64,000 nucleotides of DNA from Meishania litoralis (GTDB lineage: Bacteria > Bacteroidota > Bacteroidia > Flavobacteriales > Flavobacteriaceae): positions 1,674,001 to 1,738,000 of the forward strand of contig NZ_JBHFPV010000001.1 of assembly GCF_042611095.1 (NCBI RefSeq), written 5' to 3'. Below the pieces are notes generated by a model. That model was given only the letters and a program-made list of their open reading frames with translations, was not told the DNA's origin and did not search any database. The position numbers were made by a program, and so were the translations under genes. This document shows, piece by piece, positions 8,442 through 17,425 of this stretch. Position 1 is the first letter of the stretch. Each line of letters begins with the position of its first letter.

Positions 8442-10028
8442 TCATTTTTCTTCAAAAAGTAACCAAACATTAGGATCTAGAATTACATCGGTCGGTTTTG
8501 AATCGACCTTGATTTCATAGGTTTTTGATGCCCCGTTTACCTCGACCAGCTCTATTTTCATTGCTTCTCCATTTTGGATTCCGATTTCCAATGGAAAGTC
8601 AAAAATATGGTGGCCTTGAACCTGGTCGATAGTAATCACTAATTTCCCTTTTCGATAGTTCCAGTTCCATTTTAGTACAGGATGCCCCTTGGTAAATATC
8701 CATTGGCTAAAGAAATTGGCAAGATTCTTGCCTGATACCGATTCCATTACCGCCTGAAAATCTTTGGTAAGTGCATTTGAATTTTCGTAGGTCTCATAAT
8801 ATGTTCTGATTCCTTTCCAGAAAATATCATCTCCCAATTGATGACGTAACATGTTGAGTACCCAGCCGCCTTTTTGGTACGTATTAGTACTTAAGACTTT
8901 CAAAGGGTCTATTATCGAGTTATCGACAACCGGGGCAGGGTTCTTCGCATAATATTCGATGGTTTGTTTTCTATCCAATACCAATTCTTCCTTCCTTTTT
9001 TCATCACCATATGTGTTTTCCAAATAAAGAATGGAAAAGTAGGTCGCAAAGCCTTCACTTAGCCAAACATGGTTCCAATTGGCCTCGGAAGCAGAGTTTC
9101 CGAACCATTGATGTGCAATTTCATGGGCGATTAGACCTTCGACCTCGTTCTTTCCTGTAACGGAGTTTTCGAAGTAAGAAATCGTGCCGGCATTTTCCAA
9201 TCCGCCCCATTGTGTCTTTGCCTGCATATTGGCAAGCTTGGCATAGGCATATGGCCCGATATGGTCTACAAAATAGTCCATGACGTCGGTCGAAACGGCA
9301 TAATCGGAAAAACCATCAAGTCGATTTTCAGGATATACCCAAGCTGTAACGGGAATATCACCGACCATACCCAATAATTTGCTGGCGAATTTTGTCACAC
9401 CGATAGTGACCACCTTCATGGCTACCGGTGCCGGTTCTCTGTATGTTGTCAGCTTGAAACCATTGTTGAGGTTACTTTCCTCAATTTTCTCGCCAGTGGC
9501 CACGACGTCGTAATGATCAGGTGCCGTAATCCTAAACTCTACCGCCGCTTTATCGTAAGGATGATCGACACAGGGAAGCCAGTGCCTGGCCAAATTGGGC
9601 CAATTGTCCCCGAAAAACGAACGTTGCCCAAATTTTGTCGTGTCGATAACCAAGCCCCTTTCTGGAACGCCGTGATAACGAATACTGAATGTTTTGGTTT
9701 TTGGGCCATTGAATTTGGGCCGTATTATGATTTTATCGTTAGCGTAACGGTATTCGGTGATGGTGCTGTCTTCAAGAACCTCTATCACTTCCATACCATG
9801 TTCTCCTGATTTACCGATAAGATCGAGACTAAAATGCTCGACTTTATCCTTGAAATCGACGGTGATCAAGGCCTCGCCTTCAATTTCATTGTCTTCATCG
9901 TTTAAATGGAGATTGAAAACGTAATTTCGGACATCGATTGATAGATTTTTGGGATAGCTATCCTGGGCATGGCTCGAAGTGACCAGCATACCTGCCATCA
10001 TAAAAAGGAATAGGATTTTTTTCAACAT
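8442..10028 (-). CDS. M1 family zinc aminopeptidase, secreted
   Basis: This 528-residue protein has a signal peptide ending at SSHAQ. The gluzincin zinc site is complete: H302-E303-x-x-H306 in IAHEIAHQWFGN and E325 in WLSEGFATYF. The exopeptidase motif, usually GAMEN, appears as GGLENAG, a normal variant in bacterial M1 enzymes. An N-terminal beta-saddle domain (residues about 25-230) precedes the catalytic domain. At 528 residues it lacks the long C-terminal superhelical domain of PepN-like enzymes. It probably trims peptides in the periplasm or at the cell surface. Confidence 0.92.
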   Translation of the reverse strand: MLKKILFLFMMAGMLVTSSHAQDSYPKNLSIDVRNYVFNLHLNDEDNEIEGEALITVDFKDKVEHFSLDLIGKSGEHGMEVIEVLEDSTITEYRYANDKIIIRPKFNGPKTKTFSIRYHGVPERGLVIDTTKFGQRSFFGDNWPNLARHWLPCVDHPYDKAAVEFRITAPDHYDVVATGEKIEESNLNNGFKLTTYREPAPVAMKVVTIGVTKFASKLLGMVGDIPVTAWVYPENRLDGFSDYAVSTDVMDYFVDHIGPYAYAKLANMQAKTQWGGLENAGTISYFENSVTGKNEVEGLIAHEIAHQWFGNSASEANWNHVWLSEGFATYFSILYLENTYGDEKRKEELVLDRKQTIEYYAKNPAPVVDNSIIDPLKVLSTNTYQKGGWVLNMLRHQLGDDIFWKGIRTYYETYENSNALTKDFQAVMESVSGKNLANFFSQWIFTKGHPVLKWNWNYRKGKLVITIDQVQGHHIFDFPLEIGIQNGEAMKIELVEVNGASKTYEIKVDSKPTDVILDPNVWLLFEEK

Positions 10029-10139
10029 CGATTAAACGGTTTAGTTGGGCCAATATGATTATTGCTGGGCCGTATTTTATCTTTAAAAGTAGTGAGATTG
10101 TTGCAATATTGAATGGTCTTGAATCATTAAACGTTCAAG

Positions 10140-12221
10140 TTACAGCCGATAACCCAAACGCAAACTGCCATAATAATTACGGGCATCTCCCGGATAGAAA
10201 TAGCGTGGTTCGCTGCCGCCAAAACCCTGGGTATTGATCAATACCGATTGCGCATACACCTTGTCAAATAGATTGTTGATGCCAAAGTCGATTCCCAAGG
10301 TAAAATGTTCGGATAGATTTTTTAGATACCCCATTCTTGAATTGAATACGGTAAAAGGGTCGCTGTATAGGTCAGAGGCGTTGGTCAAGGGAATTTCACT
10401 TACATGTTGATGCGAGATATTCCAATAGAAGTTGTCGAAGAAGCGCGATTGAATGCCCGCGGTTCGCCTTTGTTCGGGCACACCGGTCAACGGATTTCCA
10501 GAAAAATCTTCACCGTCATCGATGAAATCGACAAAACTGTGGTCGGTTAGGGTGAAGTTTACAAATGGTGATAACTGTACTTTCGAGGAAATTTTCCAAT
10601 TATACGACATGGCTATTTCAAGTCCACGGTGACGTGTTTTTCCCGCATTCTTTCCTACAAGGCGGTCTTCGGTAACGCGTTCGCCGACCAATAGGTTTTT
10701 AATGTTCATTTGGTACACCGCAAGGTTCAAATGAAACCGACGATTATCCAAAAAAAGAGTGGTTCCCAATTCGTAGTTCATACCTGTTTCTTGTGCGATA
10801 TCAGGATTTACAACTCCTTCTGGTGTCAAGGTTTCCTCCAAAGTCGGATTCGAAAATCCACGACTGATGTTCGCATATACCCGATGGTTTTCTGAAATGG
10901 TATAGTCGAGGTTCAGGCTCGGCAAAGCAATGGCCTTGAAATTTCGGTCGGCACTTTTGTTTGCCGTACCGGTATTGAAGCGGTCTCGATAATCGTAATC
11001 GGTCTTGTTGATATTAAGTCCGAACAGTGCCGAAAACTTTTGTGTAAAAGGAAGTAATAACGTTGTAAAAGCGTTCCATTGGCTTCTAAATTCTTTATTG
11101 CGCGCAAATTGAGCGCCTTTCAAACTTCCATTGCCATTGTTTTCTTCATAAAGGTTTTCGAACTCGTCCCAATCATATTCATCTTTGTAGAGTTCACCTC
11201 CGAAGGTATAATTTGCCTTATTGCCAATGAAGTGAAAATCTCCTGAAAACCGGGTTCGAAAGCCAAAGCCTTGGGTAATTTCGTCCAAGATGCCAAAGGG
11301 CCGCGCCTCGTCCTTATCCAGATAACTGTAGAAAACACTGGTCGAATTTTCAAAGTTTTCAGTGAGCCGGTACGAATGGTTAAGGCCCACCAAAGTATAA
11401 TCGTTGGTTTCGAAACCTTGGGAAGCCCGCCAAGTAAACGTTGCTTGCCGTGGGTCTTCGGCAAACGCGGTCGCTCCCAATGAACTTGGTATCTGAGCCG
11501 TATAACCGATGTGGTTTACGAGTAGGCTTATTCTGTTTTTGGCATTGTATCGGTATGAAGTGTTCAATAGAATTCCGTCGCGTTCAAAATTACTGTTCTC
11601 GCGATAACCATCGGTTTTCAAATGCCCATATTGTAGTCCGACCCTCAGCTTACCGTCGTTATGGTTAAAAGAGAGGCTGTTTTTCAAAAGACCGAACGAC
11701 CCGACCGTAAAATTGTTCGAAAAGTTGGTAGACCTGCCCAGGGCTTCCTTTGGATTTAAAACGATCGCCCCGCCCAAATTGGTGCCAAAAGTAGTGCCCT
11801 TGGGGCCTTTAATAACCTCGATTTGGCTTAGGTTCTCGAGGTCGAAGGCCTCAATGGTCGAAAAGCCCGAGCCATCGGTTACCGGAATATCGGCATAATA
11901 CATTCGTAATTTATCGGTGCCGAAAAGTGTTCGGGCACCGATACCGCGTATCGTGATGCGGTTGGTGTTCAAAGCCCCTGAAAAAACGTACACTCCGGGA
12001 ATTTGGTTCATGGCATTGACCATCGAAACCGGACTGTAGTTCTGAAATATCTTTGCCGAAATGACTTCGGAAGGAACGATGCCCACGGCATTTTTTTTCT
12101 TTAGGGCATCTAAGAGAATGACTTCGTCCAGCTGAGTGATACTATCATTGTCAACGGGGTCTTGTGCTCGGACAACCATAGCACATAAAAGAAAAATCAA
12201 AAAAACGGGCCTTATGTTCAT
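10140..12221 (-). CDS. TonB-dependent outer-membrane receptor (siderophore/iron-type)
   Basis: This 693-residue protein has a signal peptide (MNIRPVFLIFLLCAMVVRAQ), a TonB-box-like segment (LDEVILLD), a plug domain of about residues 50-165 (IPGVYVFSG, ITIRGIGAR, IEVIKGPKGTTFGTNLGG) and a beta-barrel to the end. There is no N-terminal carboxypeptidase-like domain, unlike SusC proteins, and no SusD partner nearby, so a ferric siderophore or small cofactor is more likely than a glycan (inference). The 172-residue beta-barrel-like gene lies 30 bp upstream on the same strand and is probably transcribed with it. Confidence 0.9.
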   Translation of the reverse strand: MNIRPVFLIFLLCAMVVRAQDPVDNDSITQLDEVILLDALKKKNAVGIVPSEVISAKIFQNYSPVSMVNAMNQIPGVYVFSGALNTNRITIRGIGARTLFGTDKLRMYYADIPVTDGSGFSTIEAFDLENLSQIEVIKGPKGTTFGTNLGGAIVLNPKEALGRSTNFSNNFTVGSFGLLKNSLSFNHNDGKLRVGLQYGHLKTDGYRENSNFERDGILLNTSYRYNAKNRISLLVNHIGYTAQIPSSLGATAFAEDPRQATFTWRASQGFETNDYTLVGLNHSYRLTENFENSTSVFYSYLDKDEARPFGILDEITQGFGFRTRFSGDFHFIGNKANYTFGGELYKDEYDWDEFENLYEENNGNGSLKGAQFARNKEFRSQWNAFTTLLLPFTQKFSALFGLNINKTDYDYRDRFNTGTANKSADRNFKAIALPSLNLDYTISENHRVYANISRGFSNPTLEETLTPEGVVNPDIAQETGMNYELGTTLFLDNRRFHLNLAVYQMNIKNLLVGERVTEDRLVGKNAGKTRHRGLEIAMSYNWKISSKVQLSPFVNFTLTDHSFVDFIDDGEDFSGNPLTGVPEQRRTAGIQSRFFDNFYWNISHQHVSEIPLTNASDLYSDPFTVFNSRMGYLKNLSEHFTLGIDFGINNLFDKVYAQSVLINTQGFGGSEPRYFYPGDARNYYGSLRLGYRL

Positions 12222-12251
12222 TCAATGGGCAATAAGGCACTAAAATACTGC

Positions 12252-12770
12252 TTAAAACCGAAACCCTAATGATAGACCGGCCCGATACATGAAAGAATCT
12301 TGAAATTCGTGGGGATTAATGTTCCGGCCTAGTCCCACATTGATCTCCGCGGTCAGTTTTTCGCCGAACGTAGACCACTTTCTTCCCAGACCGAGACCAA
12401 CGGCGGTTGTACCATAATCATAGTTCCTTCGACCTAAATTGTCTTCGATATCAATGTCACCCGTATAGTATAGTCCGAAGGCCTCGGCAAAAATCCCGCT
12501 CTTCGGTCGATAGCCGAAATAGGCCCTAAGGTTTGGCCCAATACCGAAATTACCGCTCCGACCAAGGCCATCACCATTGAAGAATACTGTTCCACCTATA
12601 CTGGTATCCGGTGTGAAATAGAACTCATAGGAACTTTCAATGGCCGTGGTCGCCAAAAAGCGCCCCATGTTGAACCGAATTTCATGGTTGTTGTAAAAGG
12701 GCCTATATTTTTGGGCCTGTACAAAACCACCCGACAATATCAATATAAATAGCAACTTTTTCATTCTCAC
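12252..12770 (-). CDS. Small outer-membrane beta-barrel-like protein, function unknown
   Basis: A 172-residue protein with a signal peptide (MRMKKLLFILILSGGFVQAQ) and alternating hydrophobic/polar beta strands, ending in LSLGFRF. A C-terminal phenylalanine is typical of outer-membrane barrels recognised by BamA. It has the size of an 8-strand barrel. It precedes the TonB receptor by 30 bp on the same strand, suggesting co-expression. No specific function can be assigned. Confidence 0.7.
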   Translation of the reverse strand: MRMKKLLFILILSGGFVQAQKYRPFYNNHEIRFNMGRFLATTAIESSYEFYFTPDTSIGGTVFFNGDGLGRSGNFGIGPNLRAYFGYRPKSGIFAEAFGLYYTGDIDIEDNLGRRNYDYGTTAVGLGLGRKWSTFGEKLTAEINVGLGRNINPHEFQDSFMYRAGLSLGFRF

Positions 12771-12817
12771 CTGTTTTCATTCGGTAGGGGAAAATCAAAT
12801 GTCGTTCCAAACTTTTT

Positions 12818-12845
12818 TTGGGTAATGAAACAATCCCTATTTTCG
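12818..12845 (+). promoter_or_regulatory. Likely xth promoter
   Basis: TTG at 12818-12820, 17 nt, then TATTTTCG at 12838-12845, one mismatch from the Bacteroidota -7 box TAnnTTTG. It lies 18 nt before the xth ATG. Confidence 0.4.
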
Positions 12846-12862
12846 GCCTAAATTGATTTCCG

Positions 12863-13627
12863 ATGAAAATTATCTCCTATAATGTCAATGGTATTCGGGC
12901 CGCTTTGAACAAAGGTTTTCTCGAATGGTTAAAAACTGTCGATCCTGATGTGGTCTGCCTTCAAGAGATCAAAGCCATGAAAGTACAATTGGATCTTGCT
13001 GTTTTTGAAGAAGCGGGATATTCATATAACTACTGGTTCAGTGCCCAAAAGAAGGGGTATAGCGGTGTCGCGATTCTTTCAAAAACAAAACCCGACCATG
13101 TCGAGGTCGGAACCGGGGTCGATTACATGGATTTCGAAGGAAGGAACCTACGTGCCGATTTTGGGGATCTTTCCGTTATGAGCATGTACTTGCCCTCGGG
13201 AACCAATCTGGCCCGATTGGAACATAAACTCACTTATATGGCCGACTTTCAAAAATATGCGGATGAACTTCGAAAGACCCATCCGAACCTGATCGTTTTG
13301 GGCGATTATAACATTTGTCATAGGGCTATCGACATTCACGATCCGGTACGCAATAAAAATGTTTCGGGATTTTTACCCGTCGAGCGGGAATGGATCGGCA
13401 ACTTCATAAAAAACGGATTTATTGACAGCTTCCGGTATTTTAATGATAGACCTGACAATTATACCTGGTGGAGCTATCGGGCCAATGCGCGAAACAACAA
13501 CAAAGGGTGGCGTCTTGATTACGGTATGGTTTCAGAATCACTTGAAGATAGGTTGAAGCGCTCGGTTATCTTATCCGAGGCAAAACATAGTGATCATTGC
13601 CCGATTTTGGTCGAGGTGGAAAATTAA
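12863..13627 (+). CDS. xth: Exodeoxyribonuclease III (Xth family AP endonuclease)
   Basis: A 254-residue endonuclease/exonuclease/phosphatase-fold enzyme. Seen: YNVNGIRAA at the N-terminus, VVCLQEIKAM with the metal-binding Glu, LGDYNICHRAIDIHDP with catalytic Asp and Asn, and AKHSDHCPILVEV with the catalytic Asp-His pair at the end. It acts on abasic sites and 3' blocked ends in base excision repair. The length is normal for ExoIII. It is a single gene divergent from the beta-barrel/TonB pair. Confidence 0.93.
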   Translation: MKIISYNVNGIRAALNKGFLEWLKTVDPDVVCLQEIKAMKVQLDLAVFEEAGYSYNYWFSAQKKGYSGVAILSKTKPDHVEVGTGVDYMDFEGRNLRADFGDLSVMSMYLPSGTNLARLEHKLTYMADFQKYADELRKTHPNLIVLGDYNICHRAIDIHDPVRNKNVSGFLPVEREWIGNFIKNGFIDSFRYFNDRPDNYTWWSYRANARNNNKGWRLDYGMVSESLEDRLKRSVILSEAKHSDHCPILVEVEN

Positions 13628-13654
13628 ATTTTCATCGCCAAAACGCACTCTCGA

Positions 13655-13662
13655 TATATTTG
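13655..13662 (+). promoter_or_regulatory. -7 box of the aldo/keto reductase gene
   Basis: A perfect TAnnTTTG box (TATATTTG), 33 nt before the ATG at 13696. No TTG is visible at the expected -33 position, so the call is moderate. Confidence 0.4.
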
Positions 13663-13695
13663 TAAATTTACGCCTGAAAAAGGTTTTCTTTTAAT

Positions 13696-14736
13696 ATGGA
13701 ATATACCAATCTACCCCGTACCGATATTGAAGTAAGTAAAATCTGTTTGGGCACCATGACCTGGGGCAAACAGAATACCGAGGCAGAAGGGCACGAACAG
13801 ATGGACTATGCCTTGGACCAAGGTGTCAATTTTTTCGATACGGCGGAATTATATCCGATACCTGCGCATCCGGACCGTCATTCGCTGACCGAGAAGATCA
13901 TTGGTAATTGGTTCAAAAAAACAGGGAACCGCGACAAGGTGGTTTTGGCCTCGAAAATTGTTGGCAAATCGAGCTTCGCCAAATTCATACGGGCAACAGG
14001 AATTAATAGGGAATCGATTGTCGATGCAGTAGATGCTAGTTTAGAGCGTTTGCAGACCGATTATATCGATCTTTATCAATTACATTGGCCCGATCGTAAC
14101 ACCAATTTCTTCGGAAAACGGGGTTACGAGCATGATATTTCTGACCATTGGCAAGATAATATTCACCAGATATTGGAAACACTTCGTGATTTGGTACAAG
14201 AGGGCAAGATTCGCCATGTCGGTCTGTCGAACGAAACGCCATGGGGCGTGATGCGCTATTTGGAAGAAAGCAAGGTACACGCGAGTTTGCCGAGAATGAT
14301 AACGATACAGAATCCTTATAGTCTATTGAACCGACTATTCGAAGTTGGTAATGCCGAGGTTTCGCATCGCGAAAAGATAGGTTTATTGGCCTACTCGCCA
14401 TTGGGCTTTGGAACGCTTACCGGAAAATATTTAGGAGGAATGCAACCTGCAACTTCACGTATAACCCTGTTTCCGCAGTACGATCGATACAGTAGCAAAA
14501 CGGCCATAAGGGCGACCGAAAAATACCATAAATTGGCACAGGACAACGATATATCAATGGCACAAATGGCTTTGGCGTTTGTGAACAGCCGACCTTTTGT
14601 GACCAGTAATATCATCGGCGCGACCAGTATGCGGCAGTTGAAAGAGAATATTGCCAGTATCGATGTAAAACTCAGTGATGAAGTATTGCAAGGTATCGAG
14701 GCCATTCATAATGAAATTCCGAATCCTGCACCTTAA
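13696..14736 (+). CDS. Aldo/keto reductase (Tas-like)
   Basis: A 346-residue (alpha/beta)8 barrel oxidoreductase. Seen: SKICLGTMTWGKQNTEAEGH and FFDTAELYPIPA (catalytic Asp and Tyr), VVLASKIVG (catalytic Lys) and LYQLHWPDRN (His), with the NADPH-site segments near the C-terminus (SNIIGATSMRQLKENI). The sequence and the TMTWG/AELYPIPA motifs match the Tas-type subgroup. The substrate is unknown. It is cytoplasmic. A 32-residue membrane peptide starts 9 bp after the stop. Confidence 0.92.
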   Translation: MEYTNLPRTDIEVSKICLGTMTWGKQNTEAEGHEQMDYALDQGVNFFDTAELYPIPAHPDRHSLTEKIIGNWFKKTGNRDKVVLASKIVGKSSFAKFIRATGINRESIVDAVDASLERLQTDYIDLYQLHWPDRNTNFFGKRGYEHDISDHWQDNIHQILETLRDLVQEGKIRHVGLSNETPWGVMRYLEESKVHASLPRMITIQNPYSLLNRLFEVGNAEVSHREKIGLLAYSPLGFGTLTGKYLGGMQPATSRITLFPQYDRYSSKTAIRATEKYHKLAQDNDISMAQMALAFVNSRPFVTSNIIGATSMRQLKENIASIDVKLSDEVLQGIEAIHNEIPNPAP

Positions 14737-14745
14737 TATCGAACT

Positions 14746-14844
14746 ATGCCTTTTTTAAAAGTTGGTTTTTGGCAATTGGCCCTTATCATAGCCGTGATCA
14801 TCGTCATTATGGTCATTGCTCGGATTATGAGGGATAAGCGTTAA
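14746..14844 (+). CDS. Putative 32-residue membrane micropeptide (TatA-like N-terminus)
   Basis: The frame from ATG 14746 to TAA 14844 encodes a 32-residue peptide: a short leader with GFWQLALIIAVI, a continuous hydrophobic helix of about 19 residues, then a basic tail ARIMRDKR. The GFWQLALII start resembles the N-terminal membrane helix of TatA, but the glycine hinge and amphipathic helix of TatA are absent. It begins 9 bp after the aldo/keto reductase stop, so it could be translated from the same mRNA, and its last 4 bases overlap the 3' end of radA on the other strand. It could also be chance. Seen: the ORF and its helix. Inferred: that it is expressed. Confidence 0.45.
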   Translation: MPFLKVGFWQLALIIAVIIVIMVIARIMRDKR

Positions 14845-16202
14845 CCGAACAATCCGCTGACCACGTCTTCGATTTTGGAGACCAGATGTACCTCTATTTT
14901 CGTGTTTTTGAGTCCGATTTTGTTGCGTTTGGAGACATAGATTGAATCAAAACCCAGTTTCTCGGCTTCCAGAATACGTTGTTCCACCCGTTGTACAGGC
15001 CTAATTTCTCCCGCCAGTCCCACTTCCGCGGCAAAACAGACTCCTTTTTCAATGGGAATATCGGCGTTGCTTGAAAGTATAGCGGCGATTACGGCCAAAT
15101 CGATGGCCGGGTCATCTACCGAAATACCACCGGTAATGTTCAAAAAAACATCTTTCGCCCCGAGTTTGAACCCTGCACGTTTTTCGAGAACCGCCAAGAG
15201 CATATTAAGGCGTTTGGCATTGTAGCCCGTCGCCGAACGCTGCGGGGTTCCGTAAACCGCCGTGCTGACCAAGGCCTGTATTTCGATCAATAAGGGCCGC
15301 ATACCCTCGACGGTCGATGCGATGGCCGTTCCGCTGAGCCTGTCATCGTTCTTGGAAATCAATATCTCGGAAGGATTGTTGACCTCACGAAGTCCGTTGC
15401 CCTGCATTTCGTAAATACCCAGTTCGGCGGTCGAACCAAATCGGTTTTTCAGGGCACGAAGAATACGGTACACGTAATTTCGATCCCCTTCGAATTGCAA
15501 TACCGTGTCCACCATGTGCTCCAAGATCTTTGGTCCGGCAATGGAACCATCTTTGGTGATATGGCCGATAAGGATAACGGGTGTGTTGGTTTCTTTGGCA
15601 AATTTTATCAGCTCTGAGGTGCACTCCCGTATTTGTGAAATACTTCCGGCGGCCGATTCGATATAATCGGAATGCAAGGTCTGTATGGAATCGATGACCA
15701 CGATATCGGGTTCGATTGCCTCGATTTGTTGAAAAATGTTTTGGGTCTTGGTTTCCGTAAGGATAAAACAACTCTCACTGTTCGGATGGATCCGGTCGGC
15801 CCGCATCTTGATTTGTTTTTGGCTTTCCTCGCCCGAGACATAAAGGGTTTTGTACGGAAGTTTTAAGGCGATCTGTAATAGCAGGGTGCTTTTGCCAATA
15901 CCTGGCTCGCCCCCAATAAGCACTAACGACCCGGGAACGAGGCCACCGCCCAAAACCCGATTGAACTCAAGGTCGTGTACGTTCAGGCGCAGTTCTTTTT
16001 CGGTACTGATTTCTTGAATGCGAAGGGGCTTGGCAATTTTTTTTGAAGTATTGGAAACGGTCTTCCAGCCGGATTTATCTTCCTTTTGAACGACTTCTTC
16101 GACTACCGTGTTCCATTCCTTACAGGCCGAACATTGCCCGACCCATTTGGCGTATTGGGTACCGCAGTTTTGACAGAAAAAAGCTGTTTTGGTCTTGGCC
16201 AT
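14841..16202 (-). CDS. radA: DNA repair protein RadA/Sms
   Basis: This 453-residue protein has the full RadA order: N-terminal C4 zinc finger (CQNCG...CSAC, residues 10-31), RecA-like ATPase with Walker A GGEPGIGKST near residue 93, the RadA-specific KNRFG motif (ALKNRFGSTAELG), and a C-terminal Lon-protease-like domain (AVYGTPQRSATGYNAKRL, then FLNITGGISVDDPAIDLA). It helps process recombination intermediates and branch migration. It is the last gene of a leftward run starting at panC. Confidence 0.96.
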   Translation of the reverse strand: MAKTKTAFFCQNCGTQYAKWVGQCSACKEWNTVVEEVVQKEDKSGWKTVSNTSKKIAKPLRIQEISTEKELRLNVHDLEFNRVLGGGLVPGSLVLIGGEPGIGKSTLLLQIALKLPYKTLYVSGEESQKQIKMRADRIHPNSESCFILTETKTQNIFQQIEAIEPDIVVIDSIQTLHSDYIESAAGSISQIRECTSELIKFAKETNTPVILIGHITKDGSIAGPKILEHMVDTVLQFEGDRNYVYRILRALKNRFGSTAELGIYEMQGNGLREVNNPSEILISKNDDRLSGTAIASTVEGMRPLLIEIQALVSTAVYGTPQRSATGYNAKRLNMLLAVLEKRAGFKLGAKDVFLNITGGISVDDPAIDLAVIAAILSSNADIPIEKGVCFAAEVGLAGEIRPVQRVEQRILEAEKLGFDSIYVSKRNKIGLKNTKIEVHLVSKIEDVVSGLFG

Positions 16203-16260
16203 TCCTAGTTGTTTAGGTCGGCCTTAAAGGTACTAAGAAGTTTGAAAGTCGAAAGGTTTA

Positions 16261-17403
16261 TTAGAACCCAAAATCCGCCTTCAAGGCATCGATTTTTTCC
16301 AAGGCCATTTCTTTGGTCAGAAAGTCGATCTCGTCCATTCCGAAGGATTTTTCGAAAGTTTTCAAAGCTTTTTTTGGTTCGCCGATCTGCTCGTAGTATT
16401 CGCCTTCGAAATAAAAACCCATCATCGTACCGGGAAACTCCCTCTTACAAAGATCTGATAAGAGTTTCAGCGATTCGGTATCCTCTTTTTTGCGAATACC
16501 GGCGTAGATGGCCATAACATCATTTAGATCGACGCTTTTCTGAAAACCGAACAAGTCATCAATGCTTTTGTATTTGTTTTCCAAATAGGCAAAAACGGGT
16601 TCTTCGGAAGTCAGGATCTGAGTCTTGTATTCTTTCGGACTGATGGGCTTGAACATTCCGAAGATATTGTCGAAAGCTTTTCCCATGCCATACGTGGCTA
16701 TCGAGATATGGTCGGCCGAAGGGTATTCGTCAAAATAATAGTGCAATGATTCTTTACCAATGGCCTTTATGGCTTTGTCCATGGCCATTATTTTGGGTGT
16801 ATTTGAGGTTTGCTCGCCTTCTAGAATGACCTGATAGAAGATTTTTTTATCGAACGTGCCCAAACGTTCGGGTACACGAACTTCCATCTCAGGGGCCAAA
16901 TCGGGCGAAATGCTTACATAGGCATTGAAAAGCGAGTTATCCTTAAAAAGCCAATAGTTTATAAAGTTTGCCGTGATATCATAGCCGACGATCATCTTGA
17001 AGGGCGCAGTACTGTAGTTCAGATCTAAATAGGGAATAATCTCCATGCCCAAGAATTCAAAGAACTGTTTTCCTTTTTCCGAGGGCAGTCCATTTTCTTC
17101 GTTCCATGCGCAGTCGTTCAACCGAATGCTGTTCTTGCTTTGATGTACGCCTACTACAATGCTTTGTGGCATGCCATGAAACCGGCTGTAGAATTTTGAG
17201 GTCGCGACTACTTGATCGAAAAGGTAATCACCATCGAGCACTACGATTAGCGGATATTTCTTTTCCTTATCATAATCTTCCGGAAAGTAATAACTTACAT
17301 CCCGGCGTTCTTGTAGTTTAAAAGATTCAAAGATTTCTGTGGTGACCTGGGCGTTCAGCCCGAAGCAAAAAAACAATGCTAGGAGCGCAATAAGACGTTG
17401 CAT
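16261..17403 (-). CDS. Esterase-fold (IroE/EntD-esterase-like) secreted protein lacking the Ser nucleophile
   Basis: This 380-residue protein has a signal peptide (MQRLIALLALFFCFGLNAQ). Residues about 25-265 follow the putative esterase/IroE alpha/beta hydrolase pattern (YPLIVVLDGDYLFDQ, SIVVGVHQSKNSIRLND), and the rest is helical with a TPR-like repeat (GFYFEGEYYEQIGEPKKALKTFEKSFG). Where the family has G-x-S-x-G, this one reads G140-Y141-D142-I143-T144, so the serine nucleophile is replaced by Asp. Active enzymes of the family hydrolyse ferric-siderophore esters; this copy is probably catalytically dead or altered. It is likely periplasmic. It sits between the flippase-like gene and radA on the same strand. 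Confidence 0.75.
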   Translation of the reverse strand: MQRLIALLALFFCFGLNAQVTTEIFESFKLQERRDVSYYFPEDYDKEKKYPLIVVLDGDYLFDQVVATSKFYSRFHGMPQSIVVGVHQSKNSIRLNDCAWNEENGLPSEKGKQFFEFLGMEIIPYLDLNYSTAPFKMIVGYDITANFINYWLFKDNSLFNAYVSISPDLAPEMEVRVPERLGTFDKKIFYQVILEGEQTSNTPKIMAMDKAIKAIGKESLHYYFDEYPSADHISIATYGMGKAFDNIFGMFKPISPKEYKTQILTSEEPVFAYLENKYKSIDDLFGFQKSVDLNDVMAIYAGIRKKEDTESLKLLSDLCKREFPGTMMGFYFEGEYYEQIGEPKKALKTFEKSFGMDEIDFLTKEMALEKIDALKADFGF

Positions 17404-17425
17404 GGTGTATGATTTGGCGATAAGA

